The notes: generated by a model not told the origin, from the sequence alone. A stretch of DNA of 64,000 nt from Parapedobacter deserti (GCF_042646065.1 NZ_JBHRTA010000037.1:169142-233141); one strand, 5' to 3'; counted from the first letter of the stretch, positions 7,783 to 17,600 are shown. A program made the numbers and translations.

Positions 7783-8793
7783 CTACTCCTCCGTGTAAGG
7801 CTTGTCGACCAAAGACAAAACATTTTTCAGCCTGGCAAGTCCATACTGTTGCCTCAGGTAAAGTGTTTCGGCTTCATCCAAGTCTATCGGGACAAAACGA
7901 ATCGCGTCCCCAGGGCGAAGCTGTGCAAAAACGGAGATATCCACGGCCGCAACCTGGCCGATGCGTGGATAACCACCGGTCGTCTGGCTATCAGCCATTA
8001 GCACAATGACGTCACCTGCAGCCGTAACCTGTATGGTGCCTGTAACCACAGCCGTGGAATATAGTTCGCGCTTCCCCCCCCGCTTCAATGACGGCCCTTT
8101 CAACGTATACCCCATCCTGTTGGATTGCCGGCTGACCACAAAAGTCGACTTTTCAAAACATCGTATCGAGGACGCTGAAAACCACTGGTACTCGTGTCCT
8201 TTTATAAACCGAATTACTCCAGAGCCATACGCCGCCAGTGCTGACGGGTTCACTCCCCAATTCGGATATGTCGGTTCGGCCCCATTTGCCAAGTGCAAGA
8301 GCAATGCCTGCGAAGCGCTAGATATCCGCGGTTGATTGGCTAACCTGTCCCCCTTGCGCAAACCCCGCCCTTCCATTCCGCCGAACGCTGCAAAAAGATA
8401 TGTGCTCCGGCTTTCCAAAACAACAGGACAGTGCCATCCGCCTGCTATCGCGAGGTAGCTGTAGATCTGGGTAGACGCGGATGTAAACGACAGACGCGAA
8501 CCGGCCGGCACGAACACAGGTCGCCAGGAAGGGAGCGTACGGCTGCCGATGCGTAGCTCGCACCCTCCGCCGCAAATCGCAATCAATAAATCTGAAACTG
8601 CCAGGAAGACCGCCCCACCATAGGCCATTTCAATGACAGCGTCGTTTCGGTCGTTTCCCACCAGCGAATTAGCGATAGCAGCCGCCACAGGGTCCATGCA
8701 GCCCGCCGCCGGCACCCCCGCCCTCCGGTGTCCGGTGCGCCCTTGGTCCTGCAACGTGACAAGCATTCCCGGTGATATAACTTCAATCTGCAT
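7783..8793 (-). CDS. pxpC: 5-oxoprolinase subunit PxpC (KipA family)
   Basis: A 336-aa biotin-dependent carboxylase-like protein (AHS2 domain), the subunit that with PxpA and PxpB opens 5-oxoproline (pyroglutamate) to glutamate at the cost of ATP. The start MQIEVISPGMLVTLQDQGRTGHR is diagnostic (DxGR-GHR), followed by GVPAAGCMDPVAAAIANSLVGN. SRQSNRMGYTLKGPSL and MADSQTTGGYPRIGQV are also family signatures. The gene overlaps pxpB by 11 bp, so the two are translationally coupled. Formerly this family was annotated as an antagonist of KipI; in a cluster with pxpA the oxoprolinase role is the better reading. Confidence 0.95.
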   Translation of the reverse strand: MQIEVISPGMLVTLQDQGRTGHRRAGVPAAGCMDPVAAAIANSLVGNDRNDAVIEMAYGGAVFLAVSDLLIAICGGGCELRIGSRTLPSWRPVFVPAGSRLSFTSASTQIYSYLAIAGGWHCPVVLESRSTYLFAAFGGMEGRGLRKGDRLANQPRISSASQALLLHLANGAEPTYPNWGVNPSALAAYGSGVIRFIKGHEYQWFSASSIRCFEKSTFVVSRQSNRMGYTLKGPSLKRGGKRELYSTAVVTGTIQVTAAGDVIVLMADSQTTGGYPRIGQVAAVDISVFAQLRPGDAIRFVPIDLDEAETLYLRQQYGLARLKNVLSLVDKPYTEE

Positions 8794-9472
8794 GATCAGC
8801 TATCCTAACTTGGTCTTCAAACGTTTCCGTATCAATGGGACAGAATCGCACCAGCTGCCCAGCGGTCAACAACGAGGGGGAAGGCCGGCGGATATCAAAC
8901 AACCGGAAGGGAGTGCGACCGATAAGTTGCCAACCGCCGGGCGAAGTAAATGGGTAGACACCAGTCTGCTCCCCAGCAATGCCGACAGAGCCAGCCAAAA
9001 CCTGTGGTCGCGGCGTAGCCATCCGTGGTGCAGCTATGCGAGGGGACATACCGCCAAGGTACGGAAATCCGGGCATGAATCCAATCATATGCACCCTGTA
9101 TGTAGCCGAAGAATGGATATCGATAATCTCCGCTTCGCTCAACGCATTGTGGTCAGCTACAAATGATAGGTCAGGGCCGTATTGTCCGCCATAACATACA
9201 GGAATATTCACGGTCATACCCTCTGGCGCCTCAGTGTTTTCCGCTGTTTGCGACAACTCTTCTAAAAACCGGATTACCTGTTGACGGTTCACTTGCAAGG
9301 CGTCGTAATAAACAGTAAGTGACACGTATGCTGGCACCGCCTCAACTAACCCGGGAAAAGGGCGGGCTTGCAACGCTGCGTCTAAACGGGCTATCTCCGA
9401 TCTCGTCTCTTCATCGGGCAGCTCACCGAAATAAACGGTCACGGCATACTCATTTAAGGGGAGGTATTTCAC
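8783..9472 (-). CDS. pxpB: 5-oxoprolinase subunit PxpB (KipI family)
   Basis: A 229-aa AHS1-domain protein that forms a complex with PxpC. It contains FMPGFPYLGGMSPRIAAPRM and GSVGIAGEQTGVYPFTSPGG, both highly conserved in the family, as is GRTPFRLFD. Its length is normal. It is the first gene of the leftward pair and overlaps pxpC by 11 bp. Its start lies 190 bp from that of pxpA on the opposite strand, with divergent promoter elements between them. Confidence 0.95.
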   Translation of the reverse strand: MKYLPLNEYAVTVYFGELPDEETRSEIARLDAALQARPFPGLVEAVPAYVSLTVYYDALQVNRQQVIRFLEELSQTAENTEAPEGMTVNIPVCYGGQYGPDLSFVADHNALSEAEIIDIHSSATYRVHMIGFMPGFPYLGGMSPRIAAPRMATPRPQVLAGSVGIAGEQTGVYPFTSPGGWQLIGRTPFRLFDIRRPSPSLLTAGQLVRFCPIDTETFEDQVRIADHAD

Positions 9473-9530
9473 GATATGGTTAAACTTCTACAAGCGGCCT
9501 TTGGAACCGCATTCAAGCTCCATAGCCATA

Positions 9531-9557
9531 CAAATGTAGGCTTTTTACCGAAAACAA
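9531..9557 (-). promoter_or_regulatory. Promoter of pxpBC
   Basis: On the minus strand TACATTTG (9538-9531) matches the -7 element, with TTG at 9557-9555, a spacing of 16 nt. The leader to the pxpB start is about 55 nt. Confidence 0.5.
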
Positions 9558-9642
9558 GGTCGCCAACTTCTGTTTGCCGAGCGCGCATTTTCGATAAATC
9601 AGGCAATTCTGGAAATAAATGGAAATTTTCCACCTGCAATTA

Positions 9643-9650
9643 TATTTTTG
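9643..9650 (+). promoter_or_regulatory. -7 element of pxpA and the NRAMP-like gene
   Basis: TATTTTTG matches TANNTTTG and ends 12 nt before the pxpA ATG. No clear TTG is seen at the -33 position. Confidence 0.4.
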
Positions 9651-9662
9651 TAAAAATTAGAC

Positions 9663-10427
9663 ATGCATACCATTGACATCAACTGTGATATGGGAGAAGG
9701 GCTCGGGCCCAATAATGGCCAGGGCCTCGATGTGGCGTTGATGGACTATGTGTCTTCCATAAACATCGCCTGTGGATTCCATGCGGGAAGTCCGGCCATC
9801 ATGCAAGACACGGTACAGGCGGCGGTGCGGCGGGGCATTGCTATCGGTGCCCATCCCGGACTGCCCGACCGGGGCAGTTTCGGTCGGCGGCCACAGCCCA
9901 TCACGCCTCAAGAAGCCTATCGGGTCACGCTTTACCAAATCGGGGCCCTCCACGCCTTCGTGAAAGCCGAGGGGCTTGCACTGAATCATGTAAAGCCTCA
10001 CGGCGCGCTGTATAATATGGCCGCCGTTGATCGGAAGCTTGCCGAGGCCATCGTCCAAACCATCGTCGATTTTGATCCGCGGCTTGTCTTATACGGCTTA
10101 TCCGGCAGTGAGTTGATCCACGCCGCTCAACGTGCTGGGATTGCGGTGGCAAACGAGGTTTTTGCAGACCGCACCTATCAAAGCGACGGCTCGTTAACCC
10201 CGCGCGGCCATGCCGGCAGCATAATCGGCAATGAGGCGGCCGCCATTGCGCAGGTGACATCCCTCGTATTTCATCACCAAGCCATTTCCGCAGACGGCAC
10301 CCCGGTATCCCTAACTGCGGAAACCCTATGCATCCATAGCGACAGCCCGTATGCCTTGTCGTTCGCTAAAGCTGTTCATACATACTTGCAACGAGCACAG
10401 GTAAAGATCCAACCGACAACCCGATGA
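9663..10427 (+). CDS. pxpA: 5-oxoprolinase subunit PxpA (LamB/YcsF family)
   Basis: A 254-aa member of the LamB/YcsF family, the third subunit of the prokaryotic ATP-dependent 5-oxoprolinase. The N-terminus MHTIDINCDMGEGLGP and the segment SINIACGFHAGSP are diagnostic, followed by GAHPGLPDRGSFGRR and VKPHGALYNM. EVFADRTYQSDGSLTPR is also typical. The stop overlaps the start of the transporter gene by 4 bp (ATGA), so the two are coupled. Together with pxpB and pxpC in the opposite direction, all three subunits are present. Confidence 0.96.
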   Translation: MHTIDINCDMGEGLGPNNGQGLDVALMDYVSSINIACGFHAGSPAIMQDTVQAAVRRGIAIGAHPGLPDRGSFGRRPQPITPQEAYRVTLYQIGALHAFVKAEGLALNHVKPHGALYNMAAVDRKLAEAIVQTIVDFDPRLVLYGLSGSELIHAAQRAGIAVANEVFADRTYQSDGSLTPRGHAGSIIGNEAAAIAQVTSLVFHHQAISADGTPVSLTAETLCIHSDSPYALSFAKAVHTYLQRAQVKIQPTTR

Positions 10428-11605
10428 ACCGACGAACTACCCGCAATTCGATTGTAGCAGCAGCGTTCCTCGTGGCAACGTCTGCTGTCGGGCCGGGCTT
10501 TCTCACCCAGACAGCGGTGTTCACCGAGCAACTTCTCGCAAGCTTTGGCTTCGTGATCTTAGTGACCATTATCCTCGACATCATCGCCCAGCTCAACATC
10601 TGGCGGGTTATCGTCGTTTCACAGCGACGTGCGCAGGACATCGCCAACGATGTTTTCCCAGGCTTGGGCTACATCCTTGCTGGCCTGATCGTTTTTGGCG
10701 GACTTGCATTCAATATCGGCAACATTGCCGGTGCGGGGCTGGGCATTGAGATACTAACCGGATTAGACCCCCGCTTAGGTGCAGCAGTTAGTTGCTTGCT
10801 CGCCATAGGCATCTTCATGGCACGGCATGCCGCCGTTGCGATGGATTGGCTGATCAAAATACTAGGGATGCTGATGATCGGACTGATACTGTATGTCGCG
10901 TGGAAGTCTAATCCCCCGTTGGGAGATGTCCTGCGGGAAACGGTGATGCCGAGCCGGATAAACTTTCATGCTATCCTGACGCTGGTGGGTGGCACTGTGG
11001 GTGGTTACATCACGTTCGCCGGTGCACATCGGCTTATCGACGCAGGCGTCAAAGGGCTATCCCACGTGAAGAGTGCCGACCGAAGTGCTGTTTCGGCGAT
11101 CGGCCTTGCCTCGGTTATGCGGACGGTTCTTTTTCTGGCAGCACTCGGTGTAGTGGCCCACGGCGTTGCACTCGATGCGGCAAATCCTGCCGGATCGGTA
11201 TTCCGGATCGCTTCCGGCGAAATCGGTCACTTTGTGTTCGGTATCGTGCTTTGGTGTGCCGCTATATCCTCGGTTGTTGGCGCCGCTTATACGTCGGTCT
11301 CCTTTTTGAAAAGCCTCCATCCGAAACTGTTGAGGCACGAACATCGGCTCATTATCGGATTCATCCTTGTTTCAACCGCTACATTTACCGCCATCGGGAA
11401 ACCGGTACAGGTTTTGATCTTCGCCGGTGCCGTGAATGGACTGATTCTTCCTTTAGCATTAGGCGTGATGCTTATCGCCGCAAACAAACACGCTATTGTA
11501 GGCACAGCATACCGCCACCCCCGCTGGCTCACGGCGCTTGGCATCGCGGTAGTGGCCTCAATGGCTTACATAGGCGTGGCGTCCGTCTTGGCCGGATTGG
11601 CTTAA
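10424..11605 (+). CDS. NRAMP-fold transporter linked to 5-oxoprolinase, metal-binding motif lost
   Basis: A 393-aa inner-membrane protein with about 11 hydrophobic segments and the NRAMP-family start VGPGFLTQTAVF. In metal-transporting NRAMP proteins, transmembrane helix 1 reads GPGFL followed after seven residues by D-P-G-N; here the aligned four residues are T-E-Q-L, so the metal-coordinating Asp and Asn are missing. The helix-6 M-P-H motif is also absent (GGTVGGYITFAGAHRL). Its coupling to pxpA, as for ycsG in Bacillus subtilis, suggests that the substrate is not a divalent metal and could be 5-oxoproline or a related acid. That is inference; the fold family is clear. Confidence 0.85.
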   Translation: MNRRTTRNSIVAAAFLVATSAVGPGFLTQTAVFTEQLLASFGFVILVTIILDIIAQLNIWRVIVVSQRRAQDIANDVFPGLGYILAGLIVFGGLAFNIGNIAGAGLGIEILTGLDPRLGAAVSCLLAIGIFMARHAAVAMDWLIKILGMLMIGLILYVAWKSNPPLGDVLRETVMPSRINFHAILTLVGGTVGGYITFAGAHRLIDAGVKGLSHVKSADRSAVSAIGLASVMRTVLFLAALGVVAHGVALDAANPAGSVFRIASGEIGHFVFGIVLWCAAISSVVGAAYTSVSFLKSLHPKLLRHEHRLIIGFILVSTATFTAIGKPVQVLIFAGAVNGLILPLALGVMLIAANKHAIVGTAYRHPRWLTALGIAVVASMAYIGVASVLAGLA

Positions 11606-11712
11606 AGAAGCGAGCTATTATTCATATATAACCGGTTTGGACTCGAATGTTGGTACTGCGTCAGATTATTTTGCCGCGAACACCCGGTTTCCGGAATTTC
11701 AAGATTAATCGC

Positions 11713-11720
11713 TAACTTTG
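11713..11720 (+). promoter_or_regulatory. lipA -7 promoter element
   Basis: TAACTTTG fits TANNTTTG and ends 5 nt before the lipA ATG, so the transcript would be leaderless or nearly so. Confidence 0.45.
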
Positions 11721-11725
11721 TAATT

Positions 11726-12607
11726 ATGATCGAACTTCCCGTGATCCCGGCAAACCAATTGCAGCGCAAGCCCGATTGGTTGCGCGTAAAACTACCTGTA
11801 GGCAAGGAATACCGGCATGTCCGCAGCTTGGTGGATGAACATAAACTTCATACCATCTGCGAAAGCGGCAATTGCCCCAACATGGGGGAATGCTGGGGGG
11901 CAGGTACCGCAACATTCATGATATTGGGCAATATCTGTACGCGCTCCTGCTCATTTTGTGCTGTCGCTACAGGGCGGCCGCTGGCGGTCGACCTCGATGA
12001 ACCCAACCGGGTGGCCCAATCAGTAAAACTGATGCAGGTGAAACATTGCGTCATCACCTCGGTAGACCGTGATGATCTTAAGGACGGCGGGTCCATCATC
12101 TGGGCTGAAACCGTAAATGCCATCCGCCGTGAAAGCCCAGAAACCACGCTGGAAACGCTAATTCCCGATTTTAAGGGCGTTTGGGAAAACCTTGAGCGCG
12201 TATTGGCCGTGCGCCCCGAAGTCGTATCGCATAACCTCGAAACTGTCCGGCGCCTCACCCGCGAAGTGCGTATACAAGCCAAATACGACCGCAGCCTCGA
12301 ATGCCTGCGCCGTATATCAGCGGCAGGCCTTCGCACCAAGTCAGGCATTATGCTCGGCTTTGGCGAGTCCGAAGCTGATGTCATCGAAACGATGACCGAC
12401 CTCTACGAAGCTGGGGTGCATATCCTCACGTTGGGCCAATACCTACAACCCACCAAAGCACACCACCCGGTGGTTGAGTGGATCACGCCCGATCAATTCA
12501 AGTATTACCAAGAAATCGGGCTACGAATGGGCTTTAAATACGTAGAAAGCGGCCCGTTGGTGCGCTCATCCTACCACGCCGAAAAGCACCTCTTCGATAT
12601 GCAGTGA
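11726..12607 (+). CDS. lipA: Lipoyl synthase
   Basis: A 293-aa radical-SAM enzyme that inserts two sulfur atoms into octanoyl groups on carrier domains to make lipoate. The auxiliary cluster ligands are Cys45, Cys50 and Cys56 (CESGNCPNMGEC), and the radical-SAM triad is Cys71, Cys75 and Cys78 (CTRSCSFC). The C-terminal RSSY motif that ligates the auxiliary cluster is present (LVRSSYHAEKHLF). The octanoyltransferase lipB lies elsewhere in the window (47101-47799). The gene is monocistronic and convergent with the broken MFS gene. Confidence 0.98.
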   Translation: MIELPVIPANQLQRKPDWLRVKLPVGKEYRHVRSLVDEHKLHTICESGNCPNMGECWGAGTATFMILGNICTRSCSFCAVATGRPLAVDLDEPNRVAQSVKLMQVKHCVITSVDRDDLKDGGSIIWAETVNAIRRESPETTLETLIPDFKGVWENLERVLAVRPEVVSHNLETVRRLTREVRIQAKYDRSLECLRRISAAGLRTKSGIMLGFGESEADVIETMTDLYEAGVHILTLGQYLQPTKAHHPVVEWITPDQFKYYQEIGLRMGFKYVESGPLVRSSYHAEKHLFDMQ

Positions 12608-12637
12608 CTTTAAGGTCTCCCAACGTACGCTGATATA

Positions 12638-13833
12638 CTATCGGAAACATGTTGTTTCCTTTTCATCGCCGGTATTACGGTAACTAAACAAATATATCCA
12701 GGCGACCAAAGCGACGCCTGCAGTTCCATATAAGATAAAAGGTATCCGTGCGATCGCATCGTGGTATATCCATCCCGCTGCCAATGCTCCGGTACCAATA
12801 CCGGCTTCGAGTGCAATATACATGGTCGCCACCGCTTTACCACGGTGCTTCGGATGGCCAAGATCGATTGTCCACGCATTTATCGCCGGAGATAAAATCC
12901 CGGTAGCGACACCATAACCGGCCGCTCCAGCCATCAGCCAGAATAGGCTATCGCCCCATCCCAATACGCACAAGGACAACACGAGCATGACAAGTCCGTA
13001 CCTGATGACCACCACCCGTCCATAACGGTCGGAAAGTCTCCCAGCTGCAAAACGGATGAACAAAGAAGCTATGGTGTAGGCCACAAAAAATAATCCGCGG
13101 TTGGCTGATCCCAGGTGCCCGGTCCAGTCCGGGATCAAGGTGAGAATAACTCCATATGCGACATAAGACAAGAACGTAACAATCGCAGCCGGGAGCACCC
13201 GACCATCAATTATGTCTGTACGTGCGATCCGAAAAGATGACAATCGCAGCCGTTGCCGCTGTGCCTTGGGCAACGTCTCCTTCATATTCATCAGAATGAC
13301 GATGGAAAGTAGCGCGAAAGCCGACGAACAGTAAAAAAGGGCGTCTATGGATAATGCTGGCTGATGGCACTGCCTACCGCCGGGCCGATAGCCATGCCCA
13401 TGCTGAAGCTTACCCCGTGGATGCCAGCTGCTTCACCCAACCGCTCGCGGGGCACCACATCGGCGACATAGGCTGCGGTAGCCGTGGGCTTAAACCCGGT
13501 GGAAAAACCATGGACCAGACGGAGAAACAGGAAGCCGGCGACGCTGCCGAGTACCGGATACAGAAAACCGCATACAAAGCAGACAATAGAGCCCACAGCC
13601 ATCACCGGCACGCGGCCGACGGTATCCGTCAACTTACCGCTGAACGGACGGGAGATCCCCGCCGTTAGCGTAAAGAGGGCAATGATCAGCCCTTTGTATT
13701 CTCCGCCTCCTATACTGCTTAGGTAAGCTGGCAACTCCGGAATCAACATATTGAAGCTGGCTGAAAAAAGGAGCGAGCTCAGGCAAAGTAACGCAAACGG
13801 AATATTATAGATGGGGTGCGGAGGGCGCTGCAT
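12638..13833 (-). pseudogene. MFS transporter gene interrupted by a frameshift
   Basis: Two adjacent minus-strand frames together encode one 12-helix major facilitator protein of about 398 residues. The first (13833 down to 13345) covers the N-terminal half, with the loop motif GKLTDTVGRVPVM; it stops after AISQHYP. Homology resumes one frame over with SIDALFYCSSAFALLSIVIL and runs through AGRLSDRYGRVVV to the stop at 12638. The two frames differ by a single-base loss around 13330-13340. No slippery heptamer is seen there, so a mutation or a sequencing error is likelier than programmed frameshifting. I place the start at the ATG at 13833 (MQRPPHPIYNIPFALL). The substrate is unknown. Confidence 0.8.
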
Positions 13834-13868
13834 GCTACGGCAAAGGTAATAAATCACTAAGCACGCGG

Positions 13869-14060
13869 CGAAAATTCAGTCCTATTGCCTATGGAATATC
13901 AGGAAGCATTAATCCACACATTCCCTTTTCGATTGCGGTAGCCTGCCACCGCGTCATCGGTAGCGACGGCTCGCTAACCGGATATGCCGGTGGCCTTTGG
14001 CGCAAAAAGTGGCTGCTGGCACATGAACCACCGTATAAAAAGCAGGCGCTCTTTTTGTAG
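13869..14060 (+). pseudogene. Remnant of an O6-alkylguanine-DNA alkyltransferase gene (ogt-like)
   Basis: A plus-strand frame without an ATG, open from upstream of 13821 to the TAG at 14058-14060, encodes NPHIPFSIAVACHRVIG and then SDGSLTGYAGGLWRKKWLLA. This is the active-site region and following helix of the Ogt/Ada-C family, in which the methyl-accepting Cys sits in PCHRV; here the Pro has become Ala. The part before residue NPH is only faintly similar to the family (AYGISGS in place of AVGxANG) and the whole N-terminal domain is missing, being replaced by the start of the MFS gene. I read it as a decayed fragment and not an expressed gene. Confidence 0.6.
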
Positions 14061-14168
14061 GCGTGGCCGGTGCAATGTCTTTAAACGTTGATTCAAAATC
14101 CGAACAAAACAACGATCGTTCTGGATTGTTTTCCCTACAAAATATTCCATGCACCAAAATATATAGCC

Positions 14169-14360
14169 ATGAACAACGACAGCAAAAAAACGCCGGAAAA
14201 CAAAGAAAGCGTTGGAGATAAGAAAACGGAAAACCAAGAAAAGAAAGAAAAACAGGAGCGCAGGATAGACGAGGAGGTGGAGCAAACCTTTCCCGCCAGC
14301 GACCCCCCTTCCTATTCACAGCCCGGCCATGGCGAGGATAAGGATAAGGATAAGGAATAG
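14169..14360 (+). CDS. Small charged protein with TFPASDPPSY motif
   Basis: A 63-aa very hydrophilic protein, lysine and glutamate rich (KESVGDKKTENQEKKEKQE), with RIDEEVEQTFPASDPPSYSQ near the middle. The E-x-T-F-P-A-S-D-P-P-S motif occurs in many small bacterial proteins of unknown role, often linked to stress. The C-terminal DKDKDKE is encoded by a 6-bp tandem repeat (AAGGAT, about 14334-14358), which could vary in number. I use the ATG at 14169 rather than upstream non-ATG starts. No membrane segment is seen. Confidence 0.6.
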   Translation: MNNDSKKTPENKESVGDKKTENQEKKEKQERRIDEEVEQTFPASDPPSYSQPGHGEDKDKDKE

Positions 14361-14635
14361 ACCGTATTTGCGCGCAAGCACCTTCGATTCGCGCTTGCCG
14401 TCCATCCGCCCTGATCCGTTTACCGACGCCCTATTGACGGGCGACTAGCATATAGCAATCCCGTGTCAGCGAGGTGTTGGCGTACTCGGAGCTAAGTAAA
14501 GCGCTCCTAAACGTTGTCAACGCGTTGTTGAGCTAGTACTAAGACAGACAAGTAACGGCAAAGAAACAAATCAAGCATATACGACGTGTGGCTATCCGCA
14601 AAATTCCCTATCTTCATCCCGGAAATCACAGGACG
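14361..14635. other. Intergenic region without a recognised gene
   Basis: The 275 bp hold a weak 6-bp stem (GCAAGC at 14374-14379 with GCTTGC at 14393-14398) that could end the upstream gene, and a short GCCC/GGGC stem near 14430. No coding signature or clear promoter box is seen. Confidence 0.4.
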
Positions 14636-17600
14636 ATGCCCACCGTAGCCCCACTCAACATATTAAAAGCTTCTGCTGGATCAGGCAAAACCTTTAGCCT
14701 TACTGCACATTACCTCACGCTACTGTTTTCCGGAGACAACAAATACCGTGAGATACTGGCTATAACCTTCACTAACAAGGCAACGGCGGAGATGAAGGGC
14801 CGGATACTCGAAGTGCTGGAAGCGTTGGCCACGGCAGACGGGCTTCATGAAGACAAGGCCGCCAGTTACCGTAAGATGCTTCTGAAAGCTTATCCGCAGT
14901 GGGACGCCGCTTACCTGCACGTGCGTGCTGCGGAAGTATACCGCAATATCCTGCACGACTACAGCCGCTTTGCCGTGAGTACTATCGACGGATTTACGCA
15001 GAAGGTCATCCGCGGCTTCACGTTCGAACTGGGGATCGATGCCGGATATAAATTGGAAATGAACATCCGAAAGGTTAAGGAAGACTTGGTGCTCCGCCTT
15101 AACCGCTTACTGGATGAACGTCTCGACCTGTTGCAATGGGTCATGGATTACGCAAAGTCGAAGATCGATCGGGATGAGAACTGGAATTACCGGCGGGCGT
15201 TGAGCGACCTGGCCTCGGAAATCTTCAAGGAGGATTTCCAGGACTTCGACAAAGCAGTGTCCGGCATTCCCGAACAGGAACTGTTCGCCAGCCTCAACAG
15301 CTACTGCAAAACTGCCATTGACCAGTTTGAAGACGCCTTCGAACAACTGCTTAAAAGCGCAGCCGATACCTTCACGACCTCCGGTGTGGATGTGATGGAT
15401 ATGACGGGCAAATCACGCAACCAGCTCGGCAAGCTGGCCAACCTGTCCGCACAAAATCCTTATGACACCATTAAAAAACTGGAGAAATACATTCATGCGC
15501 CGGATGAATGGCAAAAAGGTGGATTGACCGGCCAGATGGCCGTGTTGTACAACGAGCTGAATCCGATATTGGAGCGGTTGTACAACTTGTATACTGAACA
15601 GAGCCGAGACTACTACCTTGCCAAAGCTGTCGACGAAAATCTTTATTACCTGCGCCTGCTCAAAGAGATGAGCACCTTACTTGCCGAGTGGCGCCGCGAT
15701 AACGGCGCACAACTCATTAGCGACGCCCAGATACTGCTCAATAACATCGGCATCAACGAGTCGGGCGACCCGACATTCATCTGGGAAAAGACGGGCAGCC
15801 GCTTCCGGCATTTTCTCTTCGACGAATTCCAGGATACATCGCGCAGACAATGGGACAACCTGCGCCCCCTGCTCATCAACGCCATGGGAAATGCGTCCGG
15901 CCAGCATGCCGAACACCTCATCGTGGGCGACGTAAAGCAAAGCATCTACCGCTGGCGCAATGGCGACTGGCGCATTCTGCTGGACCGTGCGGAGCAACAG
16001 ATCGGCACGGCATTCAACCTAACGGACACGGCTTTACTCATCAGGAACGACACGCTCGAGGTCAATTACCGCAGCCATGAAAACATCGTTTCCTTCAACA
16101 ATGCGGTTTTCGAACAAGCCCCAAAATGGCTACAGCAACGTCTAAACGACCGCATACTCACTGAACTGGGCGAGGAACACTATGAACAGTGGTGGAAACC
16201 AGCCGGCAATCACGACACCATCATCCGGGCTTATCGGGATAGCCACCAGAAATTGCCATCTTCGGGGAAGAAGGTAGGTGGCACCGTACAGGTTGATTTT
16301 ATCGATGTGACAAACAACAACCAGCGCGCCAGCGCGGTAAAAGACGAAGCACTTACCCGGCTAGCCGACACGCTCACTGGCTGGCTATCGGCCGGCATTT
16401 ATCAGCCGGGCCAGATCGGCATCCTCGTGCGCACCAATAGCGAAGCCCGGGAAATCATCCAGTACCTGCTCGATAAGCAAAGCGGATCGGCCGTGGCATT
16501 CAACATCATCTCGGGCGACGCGCTAGCCTTGGCTGGCCATCCCGCCATCCGGCTGCTGATGGACACCCTGCGTGCGTTAGTCGGAAAGCTGCCCGATTCG
16601 GCGTTGTACATAGCAAACTGCGTGTACCTCTACGGCCAGCTGCTACGGCCTGGGGACACGGTATTACCCGACGACTGGGCACGGATCAGCACCTGCAAGC
16701 CTGCTGAACTCATGGGGCTATTGCCCGAACCGCTATGCAGCAACTGGGAACTATGGTCGCAGCAGCCGCTGGCCGAACTCGTCGAGTCGCTCATCGTGGC
16801 GTATAAACTTCAGGAAAACCAGGACAGCCTCCCATACCTCTTTGCCTTCCGCGACCTCGTTGCCACGTTTACCGCCGACGGAGAACGCGGGATACCGACA
16901 TTCTTAACCTACTGGGAAGAAGAGGGCATCGACCAGGCATTGCCGGCTGCGGAGGGTATGGACGCCGTGGAGGTTTTGACCATACACAAGTCCAAAGGGC
17001 TGGCGTTTGATGTGGTGATGATTCCGTTTTGCAGCTGGCCAATCGACGGGCGAATCAACGGCAATTTCTGGGTGGGCACCGAAGATACACCCTATGCGCT
17101 GCTGCACAAGACCCCCGTCAGATATAAAAGCGACCTTGGCAAATCGCGCCTTTACCGGGCATATTTTGAAGAAATGCTCTTCAATTACATGGACGCCCTC
17201 AACACGCTGTATGTGGCCACTACCCGCACGCGCAAGCACCTCTACATAACAGCGCCCGGTAAGAAGGGCGACAGTGAAATCAATACGCTGCTCGCCGGCG
17301 ACCTGATTTCGGAAGTGTTGCCCCGCATTGTGGACGAATGGGATGTGCCGTTCCGCAGCGGAATACAGCTGGGAAATGTCCCCCGGCCGGACACTGATAC
17401 GGAACGTGCCTCAGTTTCCGCAGGCTGGTCCTTTGGCCACTATCCCGCCTCTGCCAGGCTGAAGGAAGAACTCGCCCGGCCGGAAATTCAGGCTGAACTG
17501 GACATCGTACGTCTGGATGCGGCCAAGCGCCACGGCCAGTTGTTGCACGCGCTGATGGCTGAGCTGGCTTCTGCGAACGAGTTGGATGCCCACCTCGAGG

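Noticed and set aside
13330..13345. Programmed frameshift in the MFS gene
   Set aside because: There is no slippery heptamer or stimulatory hairpin at the junction, and transporters of this family are not known to use recoding.
14088..14168. Longer form of the ASDPPS protein
   Set aside because: The extra residues come from a non-ATG start and show no similarity; the ATG at 14169 fits the family.
14374..14398. Hairpin after the small charged protein as a terminator
   Set aside because: The stem is only 6 bp and no T-run follows; noted only in the intergenic entry.
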